This document shows positions 1-9,089 of a DNA stretch of 64,000 nucleotides, in pieces (within the stretch, counting starts at the first letter, position 1; the number at the start of each line of letters is the position of its first letter). This DNA comes from Gordonia polyisoprenivorans NBRC 16320 = JCM 10675 (lineage in GTDB: Bacteria; Actinomycetota; Actinomycetes; Mycobacteriales; Mycobacteriaceae). The position numbers were made by a program, and so were the translations under genes. The notes beneath the pieces were generated by a model. That model was not told the DNA's origin. It saw only the letters and a program-made list of their open reading frames with translations, and did no database searches. The DNA lies in the NCBI RefSeq assembly GCF_000241325.1, contig NZ_BAEI01000079.1, forward strand, positions 1 to 64,000. The letters run 5' to 3'.

Positions 1-2
1 AC

Positions 3-2555
3 GGACTCGTCGTCTCGCCGAACCTCGTGATCGACGGCCACATCTGGGACGGATCCCCCGCCGGGCTCCTCGGCGACCCCGAGCCACACGGGATCTTCGC
101 GCGATCCGACAAGACGTTGCTCATGGGTCCGTTCACCCCGCCGGCGTCTATCGAGGCGCTCAAGAACTTGTTCGCGAATCGTTCGGCGCGCATCCCCGCA
201 GCCGACATCGACGAGTTCGCCACCGAGATGCTTCCGCGGCTGGCCGAGTCGATGGCGGTCGAGGTGGTCGAGGATGCGCTGGTCGACGCCGAGGTCAGCG
301 GCCCACAACTGCAGCTCACCGTCCGCTCCGACGACGAGGGCTCCGAGGTGACCTGGGAGGTCGCCTACGACGTCAACGGACGCCAACGGGTCTTTCCCGT
401 CGACCATGCGTCGCGGCTTCGTGATCTCGACGCGGAGCAGCAGGCGTGGGCGAGCATCAGGCCGCTCCTGACGCACGCGGCGACGCTGTGCGGCGACTGG
501 CGGAGGCAAGCCGTCCGCCACCGCATCGCGTCGTCGAATCGCGCGACGGACCTGAACCGCGCGACGGACCTGAACCGACTGCTCGTCACGCCGGCCAAGT
601 CGCTGATCGAGGCCGCCGACATCCCGGCGCTCACCCGGCCGTTGCGATTCGCGCCGCTGGAGGCGGCGATGCTGCACGTCGAGGTGCTGCCGCAACTCCG
701 GGAGCTCGGGGTGGAGGTGATCTTCGAGGGTGAGGTGCTCGATTACCGTGAGGCGGACTCACCACCGCAGATCTCGTTCGGTGGGAAGGACTTCGGCAAT
801 TCCGACTGGTTCGGGCTGACCATCACCATCGACATCGGTGGCAACAAGGTCGCCCTTGCCGACATCGTGCGGGAACTGTCCGGCAAGGCCACCCACATGC
901 TGCTGCCCAACGGCATCTACTTCGCGTTGGACAACCCGGAACTGAAGCGGCTGGCCGAACTCATCGACGAGGCCCGTGCGCTCGGCGAACTCGAGAACGG
1001 CAAGGTGCGCCAGCGCTCCCACAACGCAACCCTGTGGGACGAGCTGATGGCACTCGGCGTCGTCGACAAGGAACTCGCCGAGTGGGAGGCGCGGATGAAA
1101 CGCCTCGCCGCAGCGCAACCGCCGGCGCCGTGCGCGCTCCCCGAGGGCTTCACCGCCGAACTCCGCGATTATCAGGCCGAAGGTTTGAACTGGCTGAACT
1201 TTCTGTGGGAGAACAGGATCGGTGGCATCCTCGCCGACGACATGGGGTTGGGCAAGACGGTGCAGACCCTCGCGATGATCGCGTCGGCGCTGCACGACGA
1301 ACCCGACGGACGTTTCTTGGTGGTCGCACCCACCAGCGTCATCTCCAACTGGGCCGCCGAGGCCGCGCGCTTCACCCCCGACCTCGAGGTCCTCACCGTC
1401 ACCGCCACCAGCGCCCGCGTCGGGGTCCCGCTCGCCGAGCGGATCGCCGGCCGACAGATCGTCATCACCTCGTATGCGTTGATGCGCATCGGGTTCGAGG
1501 AGTTCGACGAGGCCGACTGGACCGGCGTCATCTTCGACGAGGCCCAGTTCGTCAAGAACCACAACTCCAAGGGCCACCAGTGTGCTCGACGGTTGCGGGC
1601 CGATTTCAAACTCGCCATCACCGGCACCCCGATGGAGAACAACCTGATGGAGTTGTGGTCGTTGCTGTCGCTGACCGCGCCCGGGTTGTTCTCCTCACCG
1701 AAGACGTTCACCGAGTATTTCCGCAAGCCCATCGAATCCGGGGTGGAGCCCGAGCGGCTGGCGTTGCTGCGCCGCCGGATTCGGCCCGTCATGCTGCGCC
1801 GCACCAAGGAGCAGGTCGCCGCGGATCTGCCCGCCAAGCAGGAGCAGGTTCTCTCCATCGATCTGAACACCAAGCACGACAAGATCTATCAGACCCGCCT
1901 GACCCGGGAACGGCAGAAGGTGCTCGGGCTGCTCGGCGACTTCGATGAGAACCGCTTCGCGATCTTCCGGTCGCTGACCATGCTGCGGCAGCTGAGTTTG
2001 CACGCCGGGCTCGTCGAGGATCAGCATGCCGGGATCGCGTCGGCGAAGATCGACTACCTGGCCGAACAACTCCCGGACCTCATCGCAGAAGGCCACTCCG
2101 CGTTGGTGTTCAGCCAGTTCACCGGATTTCTGCGGCTCATTGAGGAGCGGCTGGTCGATATGGGTCTCGACGTCAGCTACCTCGACGGGTCGATGTCGGC
2201 GACCCAGCGCGCCAAGGAGATCAAGCGGTTCACCGGCGGTAAGACGCAGGTGTTCCTGATCAGCCTCAAGGCCGGTGGTTTCGGGCTGAACCTCACCGAG
2301 GCCGACTACTGCTTCGTCTGCGACCCATGGTGGAACCCCGCGACCGAAGCCCAAGCCGTCGACCGCGCCCACCGCATCGGTCAGACCCGCCCGGTCAACG
2401 TCTACCGCCTGGTGTCGGCGGGCACGATCGAGGAGAAAGTCGTTGCGCTACAAGAACGCAAGCGCGAACTGTTCACCGCCGTGGTCGATGACGGCGACCT
2501 GTTCGGGTCGGCGATCGGCGCCGACGACATCCGGGAGTTGATCGGGGGGAAGTAG
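3..2555 (+). CDS. SNF2-family DNA-dependent ATPase, 5' end outside the window
   Basis: SF2 helicase-like ATPase of the SNF2/RapA type, which translocates on duplex DNA and remodels protein-DNA complexes. The Walker A motif DDMGLGKT lies near 1240, the Walker B box is DEAQ near 1540, and the C-terminal lobe carries NLTEADYCFVCDPWWNPA followed by AVDRAHRIGQ near 2290-2390. The first possible internal start is a GTG at 27, but the frame is open to the left edge and reads like protein (GLVVSPNLVIDGHIWDG), so the gene very probably starts upstream. About 350 residues before the ATPase core form the N-terminal domain usual for bacterial SNF2 proteins. An 18-bp tandem duplication (541-576) lies in that part. 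Family assignment is firm; the cellular role is unknown. Confidence 0.93.
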   Translation, partial: GLVVSPNLVIDGHIWDGSPAGLLGDPEPHGIFARSDKTLLMGPFTPPASIEALKNLFANRSARIPAADIDEFATEMLPRLAESMAVEVVEDALVDAEVSGPQLQLTVRSDDEGSEVTWEVAYDVNGRQRVFPVDHASRLRDLDAEQQAWASIRPLLTHAATLCGDWRRQAVRHRIASSNRATDLNRATDLNRLLVTPAKSLIEAADIPALTRPLRFAPLEAAMLHVEVLPQLRELGVEVIFEGEVLDYREADSPPQISFGGKDFGNSDWFGLTITIDIGGNKVALADIVRELSGKATHMLLPNGIYFALDNPELKRLAELIDEARALGELENGKVRQRSHNATLWDELMALGVVDKELAEWEARMKRLAAAQPPAPCALPEGFTAELRDYQAEGLNWLNFLWENRIGGILADDMGLGKTVQTLAMIASALHDEPDGRFLVVAPTSVISNWAAEAARFTPDLEVLTVTATSARVGVPLAERIAGRQIVITSYALMRIGFEEFDEADWTGVIFDEAQFVKNHNSKGHQCARRLRADFKLAITGTPMENNLMELWSLLSLTAPGLFSSPKTFTEYFRKPIESGVEPERLALLRRRIRPVMLRRTKEQVAADLPAKQEQVLSIDLNTKHDKIYQTRLTRERQKVLGLLGDFDENRFAIFRSLTMLRQLSLHAGLVEDQHAGIASAKIDYLAEQLPDLIAEGHSALVFSQFTGFLRLIEERLVDMGLDVSYLDGSMSATQRAKEIKRFTGGKTQVFLISLKAGGFGLNLTEADYCFVCDPWWNPATEAQAVDRAHRIGQTRPVNVYRLVSAGTIEEKVVALQERKRELFTAVVDDGDLFGSAIGADDIRELIGGK
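541..576 (+). repeat. 18-bp perfect tandem duplication inside the SNF2 gene
   Basis: Two exact 18-bp units lie head to tail (541-558 and 559-576). They duplicate six residues in frame, giving RATDLNRATDLNR. The frame is kept and the site is outside the ATPase motifs, so the gene is probably still functional. Confidence 0.9.
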
Positions 2556-2618
2556 GTGGCGGTGCACCGTCCCCGGAGGTTCGGGGTGTCCGGCTCGGCC
2601 TGTACCAGTGAGCTGACG

Positions 2619-3032
2619 ATGAGTGAGGTCGAGTCCGCGGTGACCAAGCGGACCGAGTTGCTGTTGCGCTCTGTTGACGTCACGTGGGCCGGCCGCGTGA
2701 GGTACACGCCGACTGCGTACGGGTCCGTGTCGTCGTACGTGACCGCCTCGCCGGAGATGCTGGTCGCGGTCGACGTGATCGAGGACGCCGGATACGCATG
2801 CGCGACCTTCGAGGTGCCCGACAGTGTTCTTGCTCAACGTATCTCGAAGGTACTGTTTGATCTCGAATTCGACGACGATCCGACGATCTGCATTCGCACC
2901 GGTACGTCGCACCCGATCTCGGGGCACATGGCCGACACCCTTCTAGTCCTCTTCGATGAACTCGACCGCCGTCGGGTGCTCGTCGAGTACGACGGACCGA
3001 TCACCGACGATGAGGGGAGGCCGCTGGAGTGA
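2619..3032 (+). CDS. Hypothetical protein, 137 aa
   Basis: Small soluble acidic protein that I do not recognise. The frame is open from a GTG at 2556 directly after the SNF2 stop, but the ATG at 2619 gives a more natural start (MSEVESAVTKRTELLLR). No signal peptide or membrane segment is visible. The C-terminal part is rich in Asp and Glu (FDLEFDDDPT, DELDRRRVLVEYDGP), a composition also seen in small immunity-type proteins, but no family can be named. It is co-directional with the SNF2 gene and convergent with the GIY-YIG gene. Confidence 0.6.
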   Translation: MSEVESAVTKRTELLLRSVDVTWAGRVRYTPTAYGSVSSYVTASPEMLVAVDVIEDAGYACATFEVPDSVLAQRISKVLFDLEFDDDPTICIRTGTSHPISGHMADTLLVLFDELDRRRVLVEYDGPITDDEGRPLE

Positions 3033-3042
3033 GGCGAGCGGC

Positions 3043-3082
3043 GGCTGGCGGATGTCGGCCGACAGCCGAATGCCAACCAGCC
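3043..3082. terminator. Possible bidirectional terminator hairpin
   Basis: A GGCTGG/CCAGCC outer stem encloses a perfect palindrome TGTCGGCCGACA in the 57-bp gap between two convergent genes. There is no T-tract, so termination is inferred from position and stem only. Confidence 0.3.
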
Positions 3083-3089
3083 GTCGCGG

Positions 3090-4223
3090 TCAGTGTGGGG
3101 AGCCGAAGGTCGCAGGCGTCCACCGCGTAGCTCGGTCCAGCGCACTGTCGGCGAGAAGAACGTTGTGGGCGTCGCGGTACCGACCCGCGACCCGCCCTTT
3201 GCGCATCCGGTCGAGCGCGAACCGCGCCACTGCCTGACGAACCTCGGGAGAGGTGGTCATCACTTCGATGAAGCTCTCGACCGACGTGAACTCGAGCCCT
3301 TCCTCATTCGGAGCTCCGATGGCATGCACGAGCCCACGACGTTTCATGCCCGATCTCCAGTTGCGCAACCAGGTGCGGGCCGGCGGTAAGGTCGGTGAGT
3401 CCGCACCCACGTAGATCGAGGTGCGTTTCTTACGAGGATCGTGATGTGCGTAGAACATCTCCAGGTAACCCATGTTGAGGGTCACGATCCTTTTGTCCGA
3501 CCATTGCGGAAGGCATGTGAGACTCCAGTATTCGTTCTCCGTCTCCTCCGGAAACGGTGTGCACGCCCGGAGGTAGAGCGATAGGGCGTCGAGTACGTCG
3601 TCGGCGAACGGCAACTTGACGAACTTCTCGAAGCGCTTTCGCGCGCGTGCCTCGTCGGACGCGGTGCGGGAGAGCGCGCGAGAAATGCTGCTGTTCTGGC
3701 CGACAGGATCGTGGAACCACGCTTGTTGACGTTCGACGGAGATCTTGTCGTCGAAGACCGATGCCCCATGGATGACGGCGCTGTGCTCACGGTTGAACAC
3801 GGTGAACCCTTGCGCGAGAGCATCGTGAATGAGGTCGCGTTCGATGTCGCGTAGCGCGCTCCGGTTGCCTGCGTTGGCGCGATAACGAAAGCGTTGGATG
3901 TTTGCCTCAGGGTAGTTGGCGACGTGCTGACGAAGCCGTGTACACACCGAGGCGTTCGAGATGCCGATGTAGATCTCGTGCTTCTCGGACTCCCACATGT
4001 AGAGGCCCACCGGCGGTTTGGAACTTCGCTTGCGCAGCGCCCTCAGGGACGCCTCTGACATCTCTGTGGCGGACCCGAACTTGTTTTGGTCGGCCCACTT
4101 CGCAATCGCTGGGTCGGGCTGCCAATCCGGAATCAGATGGTTTGCGAACTTCGGCACGAGAGGATCATAGGCGCGACCGAAGTCGGCTGCGATCCGAGAC
4201 GTTCCGGTACCAGCGTCCAGCAA
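3090..4223 (-). CDS. GIY-YIG domain protein, putative nuclease
   Basis: A region around residues 70-130 has the GIY-YIG look: GLYMW, then IYIGIS, then a TRLRQH segment, and an acidic helix RDIERDLI that would supply the metal-binding Glu. GIY-YIG domains cut DNA one strand at a time with one metal ion. The rest of the protein (to residue 377) has no recognised domain. The longest frame starts with TTG at 4223; a GTG at 4157 is an alternative, so the exact N-terminus is uncertain. It lies alone between convergent and divergent neighbours. It could be a restriction or repair accessory nuclease; the substrate is unknown. Confidence 0.7.
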   Translation of the reverse strand: MLDAGTGTSRIAADFGRAYDPLVPKFANHLIPDWQPDPAIAKWADQNKFGSATEMSEASLRALRKRSSKPPVGLYMWESEKHEIYIGISNASVCTRLRQHVANYPEANIQRFRYRANAGNRSALRDIERDLIHDALAQGFTVFNREHSAVIHGASVFDDKISVERQQAWFHDPVGQNSSISRALSRTASDEARARKRFEKFVKLPFADDVLDALSLYLRACTPFPEETENEYWSLTCLPQWSDKRIVTLNMGYLEMFYAHHDPRKKRTSIYVGADSPTLPPARTWLRNWRSGMKRRGLVHAIGAPNEEGLEFTSVESFIEVMTTSPEVRQAVARFALDRMRKGRVAGRYRDAHNVLLADSALDRATRWTPATFGSPH

Positions 4224-4267
4224 CTCGAGTACGTCTGGACCCGCGGCTGACGCGGACCCTCACCCGG

Positions 4268-4852
4268 TCACTGACGACGGGCCGCGCCCGCGGGGATGAG
4301 CGCGAGAACGTCTGCTGTTGAACCGGTCTCGGCGATCTGCGGGAAGATCGACTCGACGCTGTGCGCGTGACGGTCAGCGCTCGAGTCGGTCATCGCATCC
4401 GTCGGCAGTGACACGTGGAAGCCCGCTTCATGGGCGTCGCGGGCGGTGGACTCCACACCCGCCCCGCTGGCGATGCCGACCACGACGACCTGCGTGACGC
4501 CGCGCGCCCGCAGTGTCTCGACGAGCCCGGTACCGACGAAGGCGCTCCGCGAGTGTTTGGTGACGACTATGTCGCCGGGCTCGGGAGCGAGTTGATCGAT
4601 GAACTCGGTGGCCTCCGGTGCGATGGTGCGCGCCGGCTGCCCGGCGTTGCGGTCGGTCCGGCCGGGCGGAATGCCCGCGACGTTGACCATCACCACCGGC
4701 AGATCGTGCGCGCGGAAGGCGGTGACCAGCTCACCGATCCGATCGATGACCTGCGCCGTCGGATGCGGCGCCAGATCGTCACGGAACGCGATCCCGCGTT
4801 GCATGTCGATGACGATCAGCGCGGTCATCGGGTCGAGAGTGGTCATGGTCAC
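4268..4852 (-). CDS. Isochorismatase-family (cysteine hydrolase fold) protein
   Basis: About 194 aa with the isochorismatase-like fold. The catalytic Asp strand is ALIVIDMQRG and the conserved Lys is in VVTKHSRSAF. In nicotinamidase-type members the third residue is a Cys in a GxATxYCV-like segment; here that segment reads VVGIASGAGVESTARDA, with Gly in the Cys position. True isochorismatases such as EntB also lack this Cys, so a non-thiol hydrolase is possible. The GTG at 4852 has AAGGAG seven bases upstream and is preferred to the ATG at 4846. It is divergent from the lipase gene, with about 165 bp between them. Substrate unknown. Confidence 0.85.
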   Translation of the reverse strand: MTMTTLDPMTALIVIDMQRGIAFRDDLAPHPTAQVIDRIGELVTAFRAHDLPVVMVNVAGIPPGRTDRNAGQPARTIAPEATEFIDQLAPEPGDIVVTKHSRSAFVGTGLVETLRARGVTQVVVVGIASGAGVESTARDAHEAGFHVSLPTDAMTDSSADRHAHSVESIFPQIAETGSTADVLALIPAGAARRQ

Positions 4853-5017
4853 GATGCTTCTCCTTGCGTGCGCGTCGACTCGTCGAACCTGAAAGTACGC
4901 CCTGAACCTGGCAATGCTGGAATGGCTGTGCGGCCCCCGACCGTTGAAGAACGTAGAGGGCACCTGCACCCGTCTGACCTGGTGTGCGGGTGCCGCGACA
5001 CGGAAAAGAGGTGTGTG

Positions 5018-6322
5018 ATGGTTGCCGACCTGAGCACGGCGAATGCAGCGGCGCACGGCGCGGACGCCATGGACGAGGCTCCTGCGCCGATACTGCCCAC
5101 GGAGGACGACTTCTATGACGCGCCCGACGGCTTGGAGAGCTTGGCGCCGGGCGAGATCATTCGGACGCGGCAGGTGGAGCTCAAGGACTTCTGGACCTCG
5201 CATCACCGCAACATGGGCTGGCAGGTGCTGTACCGCTCCACCGACCTGAACGGTGTGGCCGGGGTGGCCGCGACCACCATCGTCCTGCCACGTCGCCGAG
5301 CGACCGGGGCCAAGTTCCAGCTGCTGTCGTTCCAGTGCGCGATCGACGCCGTCACCTCGAGCTGCTTCCCGTCATACGCGTTGCGCAAGGGGACAGGGGC
5401 GCGGCGTGCGGTGGCGCCGTTCGAGTTCCTGGTGGTGCGGCGCGCACTCGCGAAGGGCTGGGCGGTATCGATCCCCGACCACGAGGGCATGCGCGGTGCA
5501 TGGGGTGCGCCCCGTGAACCCGGATATCGCACGCTCGACGGTATCCGCGCGGCCCTCGCGCTCCCCGAACTCGATCTTGCCCCCGACGTGCCGGTCGGCA
5601 TGTGGGGCTACTCCGGCGGCGGCCTGGCCACCGCGTGGGCTGCCGAAATGGCACCGACGTACGCACCGGAACTGAACCTGATCGGCGCGGTCCTCGGCTC
5701 GCCGGTCGGCAACATGGCCTCCGCGTTGCTGCGTCTCAACGGGGGATTCCACGCCGCGCTGCCGATCATGGTGATTGCCGGGCTGCGGCGCGTCTACCCC
5801 GCGCTCGACGCCGCCATCAACGAGCACGCCACCGAGGCGGGCCGGCGCAACCTCGACGCGATCGCCCGCACCGGAACACCGGAAGCATTGCGCGAATTCA
5901 AGAATCACGACGTCGACGATTATCTCGACATCCCGGTCGCCGACATGCTCGCGCAGCCCGAGATCGCCGAGATGATGACCGACATCCAACTCGGCAGTCA
6001 CACACCGACCATTCCGCTGTTGGTGGTGCAGGCGGTGCGCGACGAGGTGATCGACGTTGACGACATCGACAGTCTGGTCGAGCGTTACCGCGAGAACGGG
6101 GCGTCGGTGATGTATGTGCGCGATCAACTCAGCGAGCACTACTCGTTGCTGCCGCTGTCGGGGCCGCTGGCCGTCTCGTGGCTCTCGCACCGGCTCGCCG
6201 GCCGGCCGGCCCGCGACCGCACGGTGACTTCTGTTGCCGGACAACCGGAACCGCGGATCTCGCGGCAGTGGGTGACGGGCCCGTTCCGTAAGGCCGAGGC
6301 GGCGTCGACGCCGAAGGCGTGA
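5018..6322 (+). CDS. Secretory-lipase (LIP) family alpha/beta hydrolase
   Basis: 434 aa from the ATG at 5018, preceded by the purine-rich GGAAAAGAGG. The nucleophile elbow is GYSGGG, with Ser near residue 199. The likely acid is in QAVRDEVIDVDDID and the His in SEHYSLLPL, completing a Ser-Asp-His triad. This matches the LIP family of triacylglycerol lipases/esterases common in mycolate actinobacteria. No clear N-terminal signal peptide is seen from this start, unlike many family members, so it may be cytoplasmic or exported by another route. It is convergent with the next gene, with two bases between the stops. Substrate chain length cannot be read from sequence. Confidence 0.87.
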   Translation: MVADLSTANAAAHGADAMDEAPAPILPTEDDFYDAPDGLESLAPGEIIRTRQVELKDFWTSHHRNMGWQVLYRSTDLNGVAGVAATTIVLPRRRATGAKFQLLSFQCAIDAVTSSCFPSYALRKGTGARRAVAPFEFLVVRRALAKGWAVSIPDHEGMRGAWGAPREPGYRTLDGIRAALALPELDLAPDVPVGMWGYSGGGLATAWAAEMAPTYAPELNLIGAVLGSPVGNMASALLRLNGGFHAALPIMVIAGLRRVYPALDAAINEHATEAGRRNLDAIARTGTPEALREFKNHDVDDYLDIPVADMLAQPEIAEMMTDIQLGSHTPTIPLLVVQAVRDEVIDVDDIDSLVERYRENGASVMYVRDQLSEHYSLLPLSGPLAVSWLSHRLAGRPARDRTVTSVAGQPEPRISRQWVTGPFRKAEAASTPKA

Positions 6323-6324
6323 GA

Positions 6325-7101
6325 TCACTCGATTCCGAAGCGCCGCTCAAGGAGTCGTTCCCGGCTGCGCCGGTCTGCGAGCTCGTCCCGTGCTTGCGGA
6401 TGCTGCCAGTAGTAGTGCAGCAGTGTGTGCAGGGTGAGTGGTCCCACGCATGACAGCGATGCGTCGTAGTCGGTTCGGCCTGCCAGGGAACGCACTTCGA
6501 CGCGCATCGTTGCTTTGAACCGCGCGGGCCGCAGCTCCAGAAGTGCCTCCCACGGTGTGGTGAATTCCCGCCTGGTGCCCGGTTCGAAGGTCACTGTTGT
6601 TGGCGTCAGGATCACTGCGACGCCCGTGCGTGGTCGGAACGCGGCGACGACTCCGCAGAAGCAGAGAGCTGCACCAACCAGCATCATGATCGTCACCGGC
6701 GTCTCGTCTCCGGGTACGGCCATGTTGGTGACCGTCCCGGTGTGTACGCCGTAACCGATTGCCAGACAACCGATGAACGCTGCGAGCGAGCTCGGCAATA
6801 GTGCCCATGACCGCGGACGCACGTCGATGACCAGCCCGCTGGCGGTCGATCGCACCGGTGCGCGGGCAAGCGAACGTCTGTCGATGGACAGCAGGACGAA
6901 CATGTTGAGCCCGAGGATCGTGAACGTGACACCCCAGGACAGCAGATAGATTTCGTGCGCCGGTGTGCGATCTTGCGCTCCGATCGCCGCCACCACCAGG
7001 ATCCAGACACCGCACGCAGTGACCATCAGACCGAAGAGTGCGGTCAGTTGCTGCGCCCGCTTCCACACCGTGGGAAGAGGAAGTTGTTGTCGTGTTGTCA
7101 T
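6325..7101 (-). CDS. Four-TM membrane protein of the type VII module
   Basis: 258 aa. Two hydrophobic pairs are visible: about residues 17-65 (LFGLMVTACGVWILVVAAIG and the following helix) and about 95-155. A soluble C-terminal domain follows. The ATG at 7101 overlaps the stop of the upstream effector-like gene (ATGA), so the two are translationally coupled. This suggests a dedicated partner, for example an immunity or membrane-docking protein for the secreted neighbour, but no family is recognised. Confidence 0.75.
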   Translation of the reverse strand: MTTRQQLPLPTVWKRAQQLTALFGLMVTACGVWILVVAAIGAQDRTPAHEIYLLSWGVTFTILGLNMFVLLSIDRRSLARAPVRSTASGLVIDVRPRSWALLPSSLAAFIGCLAIGYGVHTGTVTNMAVPGDETPVTIMMLVGAALCFCGVVAAFRPRTGVAVILTPTTVTFEPGTRREFTTPWEALLELRPARFKATMRVEVRSLAGRTDYDASLSCVGPLTLHTLLHYYWQHPQARDELADRRSRERLLERRFGIE

Positions 7102-8492
7102 TTCGGGCATACCAACCGTCCGATCTCGTCGCCTGCTTTGCCGAATACCCAGGTGCCGGCCGCGGCGCCGGCACCGGCACCGAGTACTGCCAGGGGGCCG
7201 GCCGGGGCTGACACCCCGGCTGCTGCGGCGCCCATGGCCCATCCGCCCGCGCCGCCCATGATCCCGCTCATCAGTGCACGGCATGCCTCGTAGTTGTTGT
7301 CGGCGTTGATGATGTCGGATGCTGCGACCGCGATCGACAGCGCGGGGCCGCCGAACTTCATCCCCGACGCGATGCCGGCGCGGGCGATGGGCCCGGCTTC
7401 GAGGTGTCCGTTCTTGGCAGCCACTTCCATCGAGGCCATCCCGGCGCCGAACAGTGTCTCGCTCTGATGGGTGAAGTAGCCGGCGTCGGCCGGCAGGTCT
7501 TCGTTGCGGGTGCCGTCGGGATTGAGCGTCCACCCCTTCTTGGCGCCGTCGGCGGCCACCACCTTGTACGCACCGCCCGACGGGGTTTGGATGCGCGTGG
7601 CAACGGTTCCCGAACGGTCGCCGCGGGTTTCGTTGATGGCGACCACCAGGTTGCCCTGCGGATCGTACTGAGTTTCGGTGTGCGAGGCGAGAGTGTCGTC
7701 CGCGGCGAACCCCGCCTCGACGACGCCGTCGTTCCCGACCGCCGACGTCGTGCGGTCGGTGATCACGGTCCGACCGCCGTCCTGCATGAGCACAGTCGTC
7801 GTCGAGCCGTTGACGACAGTGTCGGTGTCGACGCGGGCGATCGTGGTCGCGGCGTCGACGTCGCGGATCTGGCCCTGCCGGAGCTGCCCCATGAGTTCAG
7901 CCGGATTGGGTACCTCGTCCTGCGGAGGAGCCGCACTGGTGTTGATCATCGCCTCCATCATGGTGGGCGCCTGCGGCAGGGTGACGGCATGTGACTGTGC
8001 CGCCGCGCGCAGGCTGTTGGCGGTTGAGTCGTCGGCGGTGCCGACGGCGACGAGTTTGGTGTTGGTCGCCTTCTGCGCCGAATCCCGTTGTTTGCGTAGC
8101 TCAACCAGCGCCGCGGACGTGAACTCCTTCGGTCGGATCAGGACCACCCAGAGGTCGTTCACCCACAGATCGCCGGTCTCCACAGCGGTCACGTGATCGA
8201 GCAGCGATGACCGTGCCCACGCAAGATCGTGTGCCCCGATCGTCAATGCACCTGAGACGGCCTCGGCCGCATCTGCGATCGCGTACGCCGCACGCTTGGC
8301 CTGATCGAACGACTGTTGGGCCGCGGTTTGCGCCGGACCCGTCCACCCCTGGTACTCGGGCAGTCCGGCGCATTGCCCCGCCGCGTATTCGGCCGCGGTC
8401 TCGATGGCCGACCCCGCGGTCTTTACGGTGTCGGCGGCTTCGGTGAGTTGTTCCGGGTGCCAGCTCTGCAGGCGAGAACGACTGGGCAGCAT
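7098..8492 (-). CDS. Putative type VII secretion effector with WXG-like N-terminus
   Basis: 464 aa. The N-terminal ~120 residues are an alpha-helical, Ala/Gln-rich domain with a W-x-G turn (GWTGPAQTAAQQSF), as in WXG100/PPE-type secreted proteins. The middle holds a beta-rich repeat-like stretch (TDRTTSAVGNDGVVEAG, TQYDPQGNLVVAINETRGD). The C-terminus is glycine/alanine-rich and hydrophobic (GGAGGWAMGAAAAG), possibly membrane inserting. It follows the EspC-like gene by six bases and is coupled to the four-TM gene. The pair of a small EspC-like protein plus a larger partner is the usual layout of ESX substrates. No toxin domain is recognised. Confidence 0.7.
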   Translation of the reverse strand: MLPSRSRLQSWHPEQLTEAADTVKTAGSAIETAAEYAAGQCAGLPEYQGWTGPAQTAAQQSFDQAKRAAYAIADAAEAVSGALTIGAHDLAWARSSLLDHVTAVETGDLWVNDLWVVLIRPKEFTSAALVELRKQRDSAQKATNTKLVAVGTADDSTANSLRAAAQSHAVTLPQAPTMMEAMINTSAAPPQDEVPNPAELMGQLRQGQIRDVDAATTIARVDTDTVVNGSTTTVLMQDGGRTVITDRTTSAVGNDGVVEAGFAADDTLASHTETQYDPQGNLVVAINETRGDRSGTVATRIQTPSGGAYKVVAADGAKKGWTLNPDGTRNEDLPADAGYFTHQSETLFGAGMASMEVAAKNGHLEAGPIARAGIASGMKFGGPALSIAVAASDIINADNNYEACRALMSGIMGGAGGWAMGAAAAGVSAPAGPLAVLGAGAGAAAGTWVFGKAGDEIGRLVCPK

Positions 8493-8498
8493 GCGGTG

Positions 8499-8792
8499 TC
8501 AGGACTTCCACACCGATGAGAGAGCGGTGGCGACCTCGGTGTCTTGAGCGACGTAGTTGTTGGCGCTGCCCCGCACAGCCGCACCCATCGCGTCGAGGTG
8601 GCGGGCAAAGGTGTCGACGAGATCGACGAATCCCTCGCCGACGAGAGCTGCGGTGTACGCCGTGGTCGAGCCCGGAATGCACCGCCCGGCAGCCGTGATC
8701 GCGTCGGCGAGGTGGGCGTCGGCCACCGCCTGCGACGTCTGCGTCACCTGTGTTCCGAATGCGCGCAACGCATCTGGATCGACGTCCACCAC
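8499..8792 (-). CDS. EspC-like type VII secretion target
   Basis: 97 aa, fully helical, of the T7SS EspC/WXG100-related family. The N-terminus VDPDALRAFGTQVTQTSQAV and the C-terminal helix NNYVAQDTEVATAL fit the family; YVAQD matches the YxxxD/E export signal of type VII substrates. It likely forms a helical heterodimer with the effector-like protein encoded six bases downstream. No ESX core ATPase or membrane genes are in the window, so the secretion machine must lie elsewhere. Confidence 0.85.
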   Translation of the reverse strand: MVDVDPDALRAFGTQVTQTSQAVADAHLADAITAAGRCIPGSTTAYTAALVGEGFVDLVDTFARHLDAMGAAVRGSANNYVAQDTEVATALSSVWKS

Positions 8793-8885
8793 ACCCCCGT
8801 ATGTCGCGTTTGTCCGGTCGGGGATGAACCTAACACGGCCCGCGGGTGGGGCCGTGTTGGTTATCCACAGGACGGTGTGGGGGTC

Positions 8886-8919
8886 AGTCCTCGAGGTCGG
8901 GTACCGCCCACAGATGGCG
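8886..8919 (-). pseudogene. 3' fragment of a TY-Chap gene (left copy of a 34-bp direct repeat)
   Basis: Read on the minus strand this encodes the last residues KRHLWAVPDLED, the same as the end of the intact TY-Chap gene at 9719-10192; the stop codon differs (TGA here, TAA there). The 34 bases are identical to 9721-9754. Nothing upstream of it resembles the rest of the gene. The rest of the 297-bp stretch 8793-9089 shows no other gene. Confidence 0.85.
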
Positions 8920-9089
8920 CTTGCGGTTCATCCGTTCGGCCGAATGTCCGATTCGTCCGAACGTACGAAAACGCATGATGGGTACAGACATAGCCTGTGG
9001 GAGCGGTTAGCGTCGGGCTGGGAGAAGCGAACTCGATTGGCGCTGTCGGGATTCCGACAGCGAAGGCATCAGGGCGAAAGGGACTCTGG

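Noticed and set aside
759..1577. Long minus-strand open frame inside the SNF2 gene
   Set aside because: It is antisense to a clear SNF2 coding region; composition is what GC-rich third positions produce on the opposite strand, with no domain motifs.
5372..6328. Minus-strand frame of 318 codons over the lipase gene
   Set aside because: Covers the GYSGGG lipase on the other strand, very Arg/His/Gln-rich and without motifs; a shadow frame.
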